A stretch of 64,000 bases of DNA from PFJX01 sp040751755 (GTDB lineage: Bacteria > Pseudomonadota > Gammaproteobacteria > Burkholderiales > Thiobacillaceae): positions 62,001 to 126,000 of the forward strand of contig JBFMHC010000020.1 in assembly GCA_040751755.1 (NCBI GenBank). The letters run 5' to 3'. The notes under the pieces were generated by a model, which saw only the letters and a list, made by a program, of their open reading frames with translations, made no database searches and was not told the origin of the DNA. How positions within the stretch are numbered: position 1 is the stretch's first letter; every line of letters starts with the position of its first letter. Made by a program: the position numbers and the translations under genes. Shown here piece by piece: positions 1 to 10,802 of this stretch.

Positions 1-1
1 G

Positions 2-1870
2 GCTGTGCGCATGGTGCGCGAACACCTGGACCAGTGGCATGCCTATCGCGGCAAGGTCGCCGAGACGGCCGGCGAGATGCCGGAGTCGCGCGCCGCGGCG
101 CCCGCCGCCGGCAAGATCACCCCGCGCGTCGAGGACAGGGCCGGCGCGGCCCCGGCGCCCAAGGACGTGCTCAAGCTGTCCAAGGGCGAACCGGCGTCGG
201 GCAAGCCCGACGCCAAGACCCAGGAGCGTCTGCAGTCGCTGGAGGAGGAACTCGCCGCGAAGTCGCGCGCCCTGCAGGAGGCGCAGGACCGCGTGAGCCA
301 GCTCGAGCGCGCCGTGCAGGACATGCAGAAGCTGTTGGAGCTGAAGTCGCAGCAAGGCGCGGCGCCGACCCCGCCCGCGCCGGAGGCGGCTCCTCCGGCA
401 CCGCCACCCCAGCCCGAGGCCGCGCCGCCTGCCGAGCCCGCGGCCGCGCCGGCCCCCGTGCCCGCGCCGCCCGCGCCGGTGGAGGACGACAGTTCCTGGA
501 TCGGCACCTTCCTGCGCAACCCGATCTACATCGGCGGCCTGGTTGCCGCAGGCCTGCTGTCCGGTCTGCTCTGGATGATGATGGCAGGCAGCCGCCGCCG
601 CCAGGGGCTGAACAAGTTCGAGGACAGCATCATGACGGGCGGCGAGTTCAAGAGCGGCGCCGTCTTCAATACTGCGGGCGCGGCTGCCGGCACCGCCGCG
701 GCGCCGTCCAACACCGAGGGCAGCATGCTGCTGACCGACTTCAGCCGTCTGGGCCTGGGGGCGATCGATACGCACGAGGTCGACCCGATCGCCGAGGCCG
801 AGGTCTACATGGCCTACGGCCGCGACTCGCAGGCGGAGGAGATCCTCAAGGAGGCCCTGGACAAGGACTCCAGCCGCCACGAGATCGCCCTCAAGCTGCT
901 CGAGATCTACGCTGCCCGCAAGGACCCGCTGGCCTTCGAGACCACCGCAAGCGAGCTGTATGCCGGCCTGGGCGGTCAGGACACGCCGGTGTGGCAGTGC
1001 GCCGCGGAGATGGGGCGTTCCATCGACCCGGAAAATCCCCTGTACCGCATGGCCCAGGGGCAGCCGCTCGCCGCCGAGGCGGAAGCCCCCGCGGTGGCTC
1101 CTGCACCCGAGCCGGTGCCGCAAGCAGCCGCCGAGGCGGACGACCTGAGCCTCGATTTCACGCCTTCCGCGGCCCCTGCAGCGGCGCCCGTAGCCGAGCC
1201 CGAACCCGTGGCCGCGTCTGACGAGGGCCTCGAATTCACCAGCGAGTTCCGGGCCGCCACGCCCGCCATCGAGGAGACCGCCCCCGTCGAGGAAGAGGTG
1301 GTGCTGGAGTTCGAACCCACCGCGCTCGAATTCGAGGTCGAGGCCAAGGAAGAGCCTGCCCCCGAGTTGGAGATGCCGGCCGAGTTCGCCATGCCCGAGG
1401 CCCTGCCCGAGGTCGCCGAAATCGAGGAGGTCGCGGAGTTCACCGCACCCGAGATGGAAGTGCCCGAGTCCCTGCCCGAGGCCCTGCCGGAGGCGGAGAG
1501 CCTGGAGTTGACCGCGCCCGCCATGGAGGTGGTCGAGGAGGTCGCCGAACCCCTGCCCGAACTCGACCTCAGCAGCATCGATCTGGACCTCGTTCCCGAA
1601 CCCGCCAGCGAGGCCGTGATCGAGGAAGTGGCCGCGCCCAGCCTCGACTTCGAAACCGAGCTGGAGGCCGCCGCCGCGCCCGCCGAGGCCCCGGCGCCCG
1701 GCATCGACCCCGCCCTGTGGGAGGAGGTCAACACCAAGCTCGACCTGGCGCGTGCCTATCTGGAGATGGGTGACCGCGAGGGCGCGCGCGAGATCCTGCA
1801 GGAAGTGGCGCAGGAAGGCGACGCGGCGCAGCAGTCCGAGGCCAACAAGCTCCTCGCCGAGGCGGGCTGA
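2..1870 (+). CDS. fimV: FimV/HubP-family polar pilus-assembly protein, C-terminal part (5' end outside window)
   Basis: The reading frame is open at the left edge, so the N-terminal LysM/peptidoglycan-binding part is missing. About 620 residues are visible. They show a coiled coil at about 72-117, a Pro/Ala linker at 119-159, one membrane helix at about 173-194, a long acidic Glu/Pro/Ala-rich cytoplasmic region, and a helical TPR-like C-terminus at about 575-620 (LDLARAYLEMGD). This is the FimV/HubP architecture; the family organises type IV pilus function and the cell pole. The position directly before truA-trpF is the usual betaproteobacterial context. The recognition rests on architecture and neighbourhood, because the diagnostic N-terminus is not visible. 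Confidence 0.88.
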   Translation, partial: AVRMVREHLDQWHAYRGKVAETAGEMPESRAAAPAAGKITPRVEDRAGAAPAPKDVLKLSKGEPASGKPDAKTQERLQSLEEELAAKSRALQEAQDRVSQLERAVQDMQKLLELKSQQGAAPTPPAPEAAPPAPPPQPEAAPPAEPAAAPAPVPAPPAPVEDDSSWIGTFLRNPIYIGGLVAAGLLSGLLWMMMAGSRRRQGLNKFEDSIMTGGEFKSGAVFNTAGAAAGTAAAPSNTEGSMLLTDFSRLGLGAIDTHEVDPIAEAEVYMAYGRDSQAEEILKEALDKDSSRHEIALKLLEIYAARKDPLAFETTASELYAGLGGQDTPVWQCAAEMGRSIDPENPLYRMAQGQPLAAEAEAPAVAPAPEPVPQAAAEADDLSLDFTPSAAPAAAPVAEPEPVAASDEGLEFTSEFRAATPAIEETAPVEEEVVLEFEPTALEFEVEAKEEPAPELEMPAEFAMPEALPEVAEIEEVAEFTAPEMEVPESLPEALPEAESLELTAPAMEVVEEVAEPLPELDLSSIDLDLVPEPASEAVIEEVAAPSLDFETELEAAAAPAEAPAPGIDPALWEEVNTKLDLARAYLEMGDREGAREILQEVAQEGDAAQQSEANKLLAEAG

Positions 1871-2488
1871 TTGCACCCGGCCAGCCGGATCCTCGTCTAT
1901 GTCCTCGCAGCCCTGGTGATTCCAGGGCTGTCTTTTTTCCCGCTGGCGATTTTGCTGGCGGCAGCCCTGCTTGCCATCGCCCGGCTGCACCGCCGCCCAC
2001 TGCGTCTGGTATGGCGCACCCGCTGGCTGCTGCTGATCCTGGCCCTCGGTTACGGCTACAGCCTGCCTGGCGACGCGCTCTGGCCGCCCCTCGGCGAATG
2101 GGGCCCGACACGGCAGGGGCTGGGGGAGGGCGCCGAGCGTGCGCTGCACCTGACAACCCTGTTGCTCTGGCTCGATCTCCTGGTCCTGCGTCTCTCCCCG
2201 GAGCGCCTCCTGGCCGGACTGCATGCCCTGATGCGCCCCCTGCGCGTCCTCGGCGTCGACGGCACGCGCATCGCCCTGCGCCTCGCGCTCACCCTCAAGG
2301 TGATCGAGGGCCTGGAGCGCTATCGCGGGCGCGGTAACCTGCGGCGCCTGTTCCAGGACGAACCGGATTCCGAGCTGCCGGAGCGCGTCGTCCTGGAACA
2401 CTACCCCGTGCGCTGGTTCGACCTGGCGGTGCCGCTGCTCGCCGGCCTTGCCATGCTGTGGGCAGCGGGCCTGGGGGGCAGGGCGTGA
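1871..2488 (+). CDS. CbiQ/EcfT-like membrane protein
   Basis: 205 residues starting at a TTG placed immediately after the fimV stop; no in-frame ATG is available. Hydrophobic helices lie at about 5-40, 50-65, 95-110 and 185-200. The central ALxLTLKxIEGLxRYRGRG stretch resembles the coupling helices of CbiQ/EcfT transmembrane subunits of ECF transporters. No ATPase or S-component gene lies beside it, so a transport role is inference; it could be a solitary paralogue. The stop overlaps the truA start (GTGA), suggesting translational coupling. Confidence 0.6.
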   Translation: MHPASRILVYVLAALVIPGLSFFPLAILLAAALLAIARLHRRPLRLVWRTRWLLLILALGYGYSLPGDALWPPLGEWGPTRQGLGEGAERALHLTTLLLWLDLLVLRLSPERLLAGLHALMRPLRVLGVDGTRIALRLALTLKVIEGLERYRGRGNLRRLFQDEPDSELPERVVLEHYPVRWFDLAVPLLAGLAMLWAAGLGGRA

Positions 2489-3306
2489 ACGCACCGGTGC
2501 CGCAGCGCATCGCCCTTGGCGTGGAGTACGACGGCTCCGCCTTCTGCGGCTGGCAGACCCAACCCGGCGGCTGCGCCGTGCAGGACCACCTGGAGGCGGC
2601 GCTCGCGGCCATCCACGGCGCGCCGGTGGCGACCATGACGGCGGGCCGCACCGATGCCGGCGTGCACGCGAGCGCCCAGGTGGTGCACTTCGATGCCCTC
2701 AACCCGAGGCCGGAAAGCGCCTGGGTGCGCGGCGTCAACGCGCACCTGCCGCGCGGCGTCTCCGTGCTCTGGGCGAGGGAGGTCGATTCCGACTTCGATG
2801 CCCGGCGCAGCGCCCTGGAGCGCCGCTACCGCTATCTCCTGCTCAACCGCGACGTGCGCCCCGCGCTGCTCGCCGGCAAGGTCGGCTGGCTGCACGGCGC
2901 GCTCGATCTTGAAGCCATGCGCGAGGCCGCCGCGCACCTGATCGGCACGCACGACTTCTCCGCCTTCCGCGCCGCCGAGTGTCAGGCCAAGAGCCCGGTG
3001 CGCGAACTGCGCGGCGCGACGGTCGGGCGGCAGGGCGAGTTCGTGGTGTTCGATTTTCGCGGCAACGCCTTCCTGCACCATCAGGTGCGCAACATGGTCG
3101 GCGCCCTCGTCTGGGTGGGGCTTGGGCGGCGACCGCCGGAATGGATCGCCGAGGTGCTCGCGGCGCGCGATCGCAGCCGCGCCGCCGCGACCTTCACCGC
3201 CGATGGCCTCTACCTGGTCGGGGTGCGCTACGACCCGCGCTGGGGCCTGCCGGAAAGCGATGGCATGATGCCGCCCTTGTCTCCCTACATGCCCCCTGCG
3301 TCCTGA
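2485..3306 (+). CDS. truA: tRNA pseudouridine(38-40) synthase TruA
   Basis: 273 residues. It isomerises uridines 38-40 of the tRNA anticodon stem-loop. The signature GRTDAGVHA is present with the catalytic Asp near residue 57, and the family C-terminus (FLHHQVRNMVG) is intact. An upstream in-frame GTG exists at 2458, but the GTG at 2485 overlaps the previous stop by four bases and begins just before the conserved core (LGVEYDGSAFCGW), so it is preferred. Normal family length and position between fimV and trpF. Confidence 0.95.
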   Translation: MNAPVPQRIALGVEYDGSAFCGWQTQPGGCAVQDHLEAALAAIHGAPVATMTAGRTDAGVHASAQVVHFDALNPRPESAWVRGVNAHLPRGVSVLWAREVDSDFDARRSALERRYRYLLLNRDVRPALLAGKVGWLHGALDLEAMREAAAHLIGTHDFSAFRAAECQAKSPVRELRGATVGRQGEFVVFDFRGNAFLHHQVRNMVGALVWVGLGRRPPEWIAEVLAARDRSRAAATFTADGLYLVGVRYDPRWGLPESDGMMPPLSPYMPPAS

Positions 3307-3309
3307 TCC

Positions 3310-3925
3310 ATGCACACCCGAATCAAGATCTGCGGCATCACCCGCGTCGAGGATGCCCTTGTCGCCGCCCGGGCCGGTGCCGACGCCATCGGCCTGGTGT
3401 TCGTGGGCCAGAGCCCGCGCTGCGTGGCGCCCGCGCAGGCCGCCGCGATCGCCCGCGCGCTGCCCCCCTTCGTCACCAGCGTCGCCCTGTTCGTGAACCC
3501 CTCCGCGGCGGAGGTGGATGACGTCCTGAAGACGGTTCGGCCCGACGTGCTGCAGTTCCACGGCGAGGAATCCGCCGACTTCTGCCGCGCCTTCGGCGTG
3601 CCCTGGCTGAAGGCCGCGCGGGTGAGGCCGGGGACGGATTTGCTACAATACGCGGCCCACCACGCCGGCGCGCAGGGCGTGTTGCTCGATGCCTATGCCC
3701 CGGATGCCCACGGTGGCACTGGGCATCGCTTCGACTGGGACCTGATCCCGCCGGGACTGCCCTTGCCGGTGATCCTCGCCGGCGGGCTCGATGCCGGTAA
3801 CGTGGGCGAGGCGGTGCGCCGCGTCAGGCCGTGGGCCGTGGACGTCTCCAGCGGCGTCGAGGCGGCGAAAGGTATTAAGGATGCGGCGAAGATCGCGGCA
3901 TTCGTGAATGAGGTCAAACGAGTCG

Positions 3926-3945
<20 letters not shown>
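3310..3945 (+). CDS. trpF: phosphoribosylanthranilate isomerase
   Basis: 211 residues forming a (beta/alpha)8 barrel. It converts N-(5-phosphoribosyl)anthranilate to CdRP in tryptophan synthesis. The N-terminal KICGIT motif supplies the catalytic Cys, LLDAYAP the catalytic Asp, and AGGLDAGNV with DVSSGVE form the phosphate-binding end. The start lies three bases after the truA stop. The 3' end runs into trpB, typical of a coupled trpF-trpB-trpA unit. Confidence 0.96.
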
Positions 3946-5118
<1,173 letters not shown>

Positions 5119-5122
<4 letters not shown>

Positions 5123-5916
5123 GCCGCATCCAGGCCGTTTTCGACAGTCTCAAGGGGCAGGGCCGCAAGGCGCTTATCCCCTTCATCACCGCCGGCGACC
5201 CCAGCCCGGAACTCACCGTGCCGCTGCTGCACGCCCTGGTAGATGCGGGCGCCGACGTGCTGGAACTGGGCGTGCCGTTCTCCGACCCGATGGCCGACGG
5301 CCCCACCATCCAGCGCGCCTCCGAGCGTGCCCTGCAAAACGGCGTGACCCTGCGCAAGGTGCTGGAGATGGTCGCCGAGTTCCGCAGGCAGGATGCCGAT
5401 ACCCCCGTGGTGTTGATGGGCTACGGCAATCCCATTGAGGCCATGGGCTGGGAGGCGTTCGCGCAACGTGCCGCCGAGGCCGGCGTGGACGGCGTGCTGA
5501 CCGTGGACTTCCCGCCCGAGGAGAGCCATGAGGCCTTCACCCACCTGGAGAGGCACGGTCTCGATCCGATCTTCCTGCTCGCGCCGACCACGGTCGACGC
5601 GCGCATCGCCGAGGTCGCCAGGCTGGCGCGCGGCTACGTCTATTACGTCTCGCTCAAGGGCGTGACCGGCGCCGGCAACCTCGACCTGTCCGCCATCGAG
5701 CAGAAGCTGCCGCAGCTGCGCAGTCACATCTCCCTGCCCATCGGCGTCGGCTTCGGCATCCGCGATGCCGAGACGGCGCGCAAGGTGGCCGACCTCTCCG
5801 ACGCCGTCGTGATCGGCAGCCGCATCGTCCAGGAGATCGAGAACTCCGCGCCCGACGCCGTCCTGAACAACGTGAAGCATTTCGTCGCCGGCGTGCGTGC
5901 CGCCCTCGACGCCTAG
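5119..5916 (+). CDS. trpA: tryptophan synthase alpha subunit
   Basis: 265 residues, TIM barrel. It cleaves indole-3-glycerol phosphate and channels indole to TrpB. The catalytic Glu and Asp are in LELGVPFSDPMADGP, and the phosphate site GVGFGIR is present. The start codon overlaps the trpB stop (ATGA). Length is normal for the family. No attenuator or leader peptide is visible, as expected because the cluster is read through from upstream genes. Confidence 0.97.
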
Positions 5917-5924
5917 GAGTTGCC

Positions 5925-6788
5925 ATGAGCTGGTTCCAGAAGATCATTCCCCCCAAGATCCAGCGCCGCACCGCGGCGAAGCGCCAGGTCCCCGAGGGCC
6001 TGTGGAGCAAGTGCCCGTCCTGCGACACGGTGCTGTACGCAGCCGACCTGGACAACAACCAGCACGTCTGCCCGCATTGCGACCACCATCACCGCATCGG
6101 CGCGCGCCAGCGCCTGGACATGCTGCTCGACGAGGCCGGTCGCAAGGAGGTCGGTGAGGTCGTCAAGCCCACCGACCCGCTGCGCTTCAAGGACAGCAAG
6201 AAGTACACGGACCGCCTCGCAGACGCCAACAAGAGCACGCAGGAGGATGACGCCCTGCTGGTGATGGAAGGCCGCATGCATGGTCTGCCGGTGGTGGCCG
6301 CGGCGTTCGAGTTCCGCTTCATGGGCGGCTCCATGGGCGCGGTGGTGGGCGAGCGCTTCGTGCGCGGCGTGGAGGCCGCGATCAAGGGCAAGAAGCCCTT
6401 CATCTGCGTCTCCGCCAGCGGCGGCGCGCGCATGCAGGAGGGCCTGTTCTCGCTCATGCAGATGGCCAAGACCAGCGCCGCCCTGACCCAGCTCGCGGCC
6501 AACCGCCAGCCCTTCATCTCCGTGCTCACCGACCCGACCATGGGCGGCGTCTCGGCCAGCTTCGCCATGCTGGGCGACGTGATCGTCGCCGAACCGAAGG
6601 CCCTGATCGGCTTCGCCGGCCCGCGCGTGATCGAGCAGACGGTGCGCGAGAAGCTGCCGGAGGGCTTCCAGCGCGCGGAGTTCCTGCAGGAACACGGCGC
6701 GGTGGACATGATCGTCGACCGGCGCGAGATGAAGAAGACCCTGGCGCGCCTGTGCGCCCAGCTCACGCACAAGCCCGCGCCCCTGTAA
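5925..6788 (+). CDS. accD: acetyl-CoA carboxylase carboxyltransferase beta subunit
   Basis: 287 residues. With AccA it transfers the carboxyl group from biotin carboxyl-carrier protein to acetyl-CoA, the first step of fatty-acid synthesis. A four-cysteine zinc ribbon (CPSC ... CPHC) lies at about residues 26-48, followed by the crotonase-like carboxyltransferase core (SASGGARMQEG; PTMGGVSASFAMLGD). The start is eight bases after trpA, with AGGAG just upstream. trpA-accD-folC adjacency is common in proteobacteria. Confidence 0.96.
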   Translation: MSWFQKIIPPKIQRRTAAKRQVPEGLWSKCPSCDTVLYAADLDNNQHVCPHCDHHHRIGARQRLDMLLDEAGRKEVGEVVKPTDPLRFKDSKKYTDRLADANKSTQEDDALLVMEGRMHGLPVVAAAFEFRFMGGSMGAVVGERFVRGVEAAIKGKKPFICVSASGGARMQEGLFSLMQMAKTSAALTQLAANRQPFISVLTDPTMGGVSASFAMLGDVIVAEPKALIGFAGPRVIEQTVREKLPEGFQRAEFLQEHGAVDMIVDRREMKKTLARLCAQLTHKPAPL

Positions 6789-6807
6789 TCCCCCAGGTTC
6801 ACGCGAA

Positions 6808-8091
6808 TTGAGCCTCCCTGGCGATCTGGCGGGCTGGCTCGCCCATCTCGAATCGCGCAACCGCACCGCCATCGTCATGGGCCTGGAGCGGGTGCGCGCG
6901 GTGCGCGACCGCCTGGGCCTCACAGTCGATTTCCCCATCCTCAGCGTTGCCGGCACCAACGGCAAGGGTTCGGTGTGCGCCTACCTGGAGGCGATGCTGC
7001 TGGCGGCGGGTGTGCGCGTCGGCCGCTACACCTCGCCGCACCTGCTGCGCTACAACGAGCGCGTGCGCATCGCCGGGCGGGAGGCGAGCGACTCCGAGCT
7101 GTGCGAGGCCTTCGTGGCGGTGGAGGCGGCGCGCGGCGACACCCCCCTGACCTACTTCGAGCACGGCACCCTGGCGGCCCTCTGGCTGTTCCGGCGCGCG
7201 GGCGTGGCGGCGGCGGTGCTGGAGATCGGCCTGGGCGGCCGCCTCGACGCGGTCAACCTATGGGACGCCGACTGCGCCGTGGTCACCAGCATCGACCTCG
7301 ACCACCAGGCCTTCCTCGGCGACACCCGCGAGGCCATAGGCTTCGAGAAGGCCGGCATCTTCCGCGCCGGGCGGCCGGCGATCTGCGGCGACCGCGATCC
7401 GCCCTCGAGCCTGTTGCGGCATGCCGCCGCGCTGGGAACGCCCCTGCGGCGCCTCGGCCAAGAGATCGAGATCCGCGTGGCGGGGGAGGGCTGGGACCTG
7501 CGTGTCGGCGACACCGAGTTCACCGGCCTGCCGCGTCCGGCCATGGCCGGCGCGCACCAGTTGGACAACGCCGCCTGCGCGATTGCCGCCCTGCACGCCG
7601 TCGCGGCGCACCTGCCGGTGCCGCGCGCGGCGATCGACGCGGGCCTGCGCCATGCCAGGCAGCCGGGTCGCTTCCAGGTGCTCGGCGAGCGCCCCCTGCG
7701 CATCCTCGACGTGGCGCACAACCCGCATGCCGCGCGCGCCCTCGCCGCCAACCTGGGGGCGCTGCCCAAATCGCCCGGCGCGCGTACCTTCGCTGTATTC
7801 GCCATGCTGGCGGACAAGGACGTGGCGGGGGTGATCGCGCCGCTGCTGCCCTACATCGACTTCTGGTACGCGGCCGGCCTGGACGGGCCGCGCGGCCTCT
7901 CGGCGCCGGAGTTGGTAGGGTTGCTCGCGCAGGCCGGCGCGCCGCACCGCGGACATGCCAGCGTCGCCGAGGCGTGGCGCGCGGCCTGCCGGGAGGCGGG
8001 GCCGGCTGATACAATCTGCGCGTTCGGCTCCTTCCTCACCGTGGCCGAGGCAATGACGGAATCCCAACTGGCGCGCGACACCCATGTCTGA
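6808..8091 (+). CDS. folC: bifunctional folylpolyglutamate/dihydrofolate synthase
   Basis: 427 residues from a TTG start; no in-frame ATG precedes the conserved core. It adds glutamate to (dihydro)folate. The ATP-binding P-loop GTNGKGS and the Mur-ligase-like centre (YTSPHLLRYNER; LEIGLGGRLDAVN) are present, and HNPHAARAL marks the C-terminal domain. Its 3' end overlaps the SPOR-domain gene by eight bases, so the two are probably cotranslated. Confidence 0.94.
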   Translation: MSLPGDLAGWLAHLESRNRTAIVMGLERVRAVRDRLGLTVDFPILSVAGTNGKGSVCAYLEAMLLAAGVRVGRYTSPHLLRYNERVRIAGREASDSELCEAFVAVEAARGDTPLTYFEHGTLAALWLFRRAGVAAAVLEIGLGGRLDAVNLWDADCAVVTSIDLDHQAFLGDTREAIGFEKAGIFRAGRPAICGDRDPPSSLLRHAAALGTPLRRLGQEIEIRVAGEGWDLRVGDTEFTGLPRPAMAGAHQLDNAACAIAALHAVAAHLPVPRAAIDAGLRHARQPGRFQVLGERPLRILDVAHNPHAARALAANLGALPKSPGARTFAVFAMLADKDVAGVIAPLLPYIDFWYAAGLDGPRGLSAPELVGLLAQAGAPHRGHASVAEAWRAACREAGPADTICAFGSFLTVAEAMTESQLARDTHV

Positions 8092-8785
8092 TACCCCTCT
8101 GTCCCAGGATGCGATAGGCCGCGACCCGGCGCAGCTGCGACGGCGCGCCCGTCGCCGCCTGGTGGGCGCGGTGGCCATCGCCCTCACCGCGGTGGTGGTG
8201 GTGCCCATGCTGTTCGACCCCGAGCCGAAGCCGTTGGGGCCGGACGTCGATGTCCGCATCCCCGGCCAGGACACGCCGTTCGAGCCCGCGCCGTCGGCCA
8301 AGCCCGCCGCACAGCCCGAGCCGACCGCCCAGGTCGCCGAACCGACCGCCCCGGCAGCGGCGACGCCATCCCCCGCGCCAGCGCCCGCACCTGCCGCCAC
8401 GCCGCCTGCTGCGCCCGCGAAGGTAGAGCCTGCGCAGCCGCCGAAGGAAGAGAAGAAAGCGGAGCCGAAGCCCGAGGCGCCCCCCAAGGCCGAACCGAAA
8501 AAGGCCGAGCCGAAGAAGCAAGAGGCGAAGAAGGAAGAGCCCCCCAAGCCCGATCCGGCGTTCGCCAGCAAGGGCTACTACCTGCAGCTGGGCGCGTTTG
8601 GCAGCGAGGCCAACGCCAAGACCCTGCTCGACAAGGTCCGTGCCGCCGGATTCAAGGCTGGTGTGACGGGCGGCAACGGCCAGTACCGCGTACGTGTCGG
8701 CCCGATCACCGAGCGTGACAAGGCCCTGGAGATGCAGGCCAAGCTCAGGGGCAAGGGCTTCAGCCCCGTCATCATCGGCCCATGA
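8084..8785 (+). CDS. DedD-like SPOR-domain cell-division protein
   Basis: 233 residues. A short cytoplasmic N-terminus is followed by one membrane helix (about 23-43), a low-complexity Pro/Ala/Lys/Glu linker (about 60-160) and a C-terminal SPOR domain (about 163-233; GYYLQLGAFGSEANAKTLL). SPOR domains bind denuded septal peptidoglycan, so a role at the division site is likely. The place between folC and cvpA is that of dedD in proteobacteria. Confidence 0.88.
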   Translation: MSDTPLSQDAIGRDPAQLRRRARRRLVGAVAIALTAVVVVPMLFDPEPKPLGPDVDVRIPGQDTPFEPAPSAKPAAQPEPTAQVAEPTAPAAATPSPAPAPAPAATPPAAPAKVEPAQPPKEEKKAEPKPEAPPKAEPKKAEPKKQEAKKEEPPKPDPAFASKGYYLQLGAFGSEANAKTLLDKVRAAGFKAGVTGGNGQYRVRVGPITERDKALEMQAKLRGKGFSPVIIGP

Positions 8786-9270
8786 ACAGCCTCGACCTGC
8801 TCGTGCTGGCCATCCTCGTCGGTTCCGCCGCGCTGGGCCTGCTGCGCGGCCTGACCCGCGAGGTCTTCTCCCTCGCCGCCTGGATCCTCGCCTTCCTCGG
8901 CGCGCGCCTGCTCGGGCCGCTCGTCTCACCCCTCATGCCAGGCGCGGACAACCCCGCGCTGCAGTACGCGGCGGCCATGGCCCTGGTGTTCGTCGCCGTC
9001 CTGATCGGCGCCAGCCTGCTCGGCGGCCTGCTCGCCGGCCTGGTCAGGCTGGCCGGTCTGGGGCCCTACGACCGGCTGCTCGGCGTGATGTTCGGCGCCG
9101 CGCGTGGCGTCGTCGCCGTGGTCGGCCTGGCCCTGCTGGCGGGCCTCACCGCCATGCCGAAGACGACCTTCTGGCAGTCGGCGCAGAGCCGCGTGCCCCT
9201 GGAGCTGGCGGCCCAGAAGGTGGTGCCCTGGCTGCCCAGGGACGTGTCCGTTTTGATCAAGTACTCCTGA
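8782..9270 (+). CDS. cvpA: CvpA family membrane protein
   Basis: 162 residues with four predicted membrane helices and the family start NSLDLLVLAILVGSAALGLLRG. CvpA proteins are linked to colicin V production and, more generally, to envelope homeostasis; the biochemical role is unsettled. ATGA overlap with the SPOR gene; purF follows after 14 bases, the standard cvpA-purF pair. Confidence 0.93.
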   Translation: MNSLDLLVLAILVGSAALGLLRGLTREVFSLAAWILAFLGARLLGPLVSPLMPGADNPALQYAAAMALVFVAVLIGASLLGGLLAGLVRLAGLGPYDRLLGVMFGAARGVVAVVGLALLAGLTAMPKTTFWQSAQSRVPLELAAQKVVPWLPRDVSVLIKYS

Positions 9271-9284
9271 GAGCGAATCCCCAC

Positions 9285-10802
9285 ATGTGCGGCATTGTCG
9301 GCATCGTTTCCCACCAACCCGTCAACCAGATGCTCTATGACGGTCTGCAGCTGCTGCAGCATCGCGGCCAGGACGCGGCCGGCATCGTCACCATGGACGG
9401 CAGCATGTTCCACATGCACAAGAACCTGGGCATGGTGCGCGACGTGTTCCGTACCCGCGACATGCGCAACCTGATCGGCAACGCCGGCATCGCGCACGTG
9501 CGCTACCCGACCGCCGGTTCCGCCGCCAGCCCGGCGGAGGCGCAGCCGTTCTACGTGAACTCGCCTTTTGGCATCGTCCTGGGCCACAACGGCAATCTCA
9601 CCAATACCGAGATCCTGCAGGCGGAGCTGTTCAAGGACGATCTGCGGCACGTCAACACCAGCTCGGACTCCGAGGTCCTGCTCAACGTCCTCGCCCACGA
9701 GCTGCACCGCGCCGTGCAGGGCCACAGCCTCTCCGCGGAACACGTGTTCGCTGCGGTGGCGGGCGTGCACCGCCGTTGCCGCGGTGCCTACGCGGTGGTC
9801 GCCATGATCGCCGGCTTCGGCCTCGTCGCCTTCCGTGACCCGCACGGCATCCGCCCGCTGGTGATCGGCCGTCGCACCGAGGAGGGCGGCGAAGAGTGGA
9901 TCGTCGCCTCCGAGAGCGTCGCGGTGGAGGCGCTCGGCTTCAAGGTGGTGCGCGACGTCGCCCCCGGCGAGACGGTGCTGGTCAGCAGCGCCGGCGAATT
10001 CCTCAACCAGACCTGCATCAACCCCAAGCCGTTCGCGCCGTGTATCTTCGAGTTCGTCTATTTCGCCCGGCCGGACTCGGTGATGGATGCCACCTCGATC
10101 TACGAGAGCCGCCTGAAGATGGGCGAATTCCTCGCCGAGAAGGTGAAGCGCCAGTTCAGCCACCTGAAGATCGACGTGGTGATCCCGATTCCCGACACCA
10201 GCCGGCCTTCCGCGCTGCAACTGGCGCAGAAGCTGGGTCTGCCCTACCGCGAGGGTTTCATCAAGAACCGCTACATCGGCCGCACCTTCATCATGCCCGG
10301 CCAGGCCACGCGCAAGAAGTCGGTGCGCCAGAAGCTCAACGCCATGCCCCTCGAGTTCAAGGACAAGGCGGTGCTGCTGGTGGACGACTCCATCGTCCGC
10401 GGCACCACCAGCCGGGAGATCATCCAGATGGCGCGCGAGGCCGGTGCCACGGCGGTGTATTTCGCCTCCGCCAGCCCGCCGGTGCGCTTTCCCAACGTCT
10501 ACGGCATCGACATGCCGACGCGCGCCGAGCTGCTGGCGAACGGCCGCACGGATGCGGAGATCGCACGCGAGATCGGCGCCGACGCCGTCATCTATCAGGA
10601 CCTGCCGGACCTGATCGCGGCGGTGCAGGCGGTGAACCCGGAACTGACGCTGTTCGATGCCTCCTGCTTCGACGGGAAGTACATCACCGGCGACGTCGAC
10701 GAGGCCTACCTGGCGCGCCTGGAAGGCCAGCGCAGCGGCAAGATCCCCGTCGTTCCCTCACCGCCCACCCGGCAGATGGGCCTAAACCTGGCATCGCAAT
10801 GA
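9285..10802 (+). CDS. purF: amidophosphoribosyltransferase
   Basis: 505 residues. It makes phosphoribosylamine from PRPP and glutamine, the committed step of purine synthesis. The N-terminal Met-Cys (MCGIVGIV) supplies the class II glutaminase nucleophile after Met removal, which fixes the start although the frame is open further upstream. The PRPP-binding loop VLLVDDSIVRGTT lies at about residue 366. The stop overlaps the metZ start (ATGA). Confidence 0.97.
   Translation: MCGIVGIVSHQPVNQMLYDGLQLLQHRGQDAAGIVTMDGSMFHMHKNLGMVRDVFRTRDMRNLIGNAGIAHVRYPTAGSAASPAEAQPFYVNSPFGIVLGHNGNLTNTEILQAELFKDDLRHVNTSSDSEVLLNVLAHELHRAVQGHSLSAEHVFAAVAGVHRRCRGAYAVVAMIAGFGLVAFRDPHGIRPLVIGRRTEEGGEEWIVASESVAVEALGFKVVRDVAPGETVLVSSAGEFLNQTCINPKPFAPCIFEFVYFARPDSVMDATSIYESRLKMGEFLAEKVKRQFSHLKIDVVIPIPDTSRPSALQLAQKLGLPYREGFIKNRYIGRTFIMPGQATRKKSVRQKLNAMPLEFKDKAVLLVDDSIVRGTTSREIIQMAREAGATAVYFASASPPVRFPNVYGIDMPTRAELLANGRTDAEIAREIGADAVIYQDLPDLIAAVQAVNPELTLFDASCFDGKYITGDVDEAYLARLEGQRSGKIPVVPSPPTRQMGLNLASQ

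Noticed and set aside
8694..9284. In-frame extension upstream of purF
   Set aside because: The PurF N-terminus must begin Met-Cys; the extension overlaps cvpA and has no homology-like pattern.
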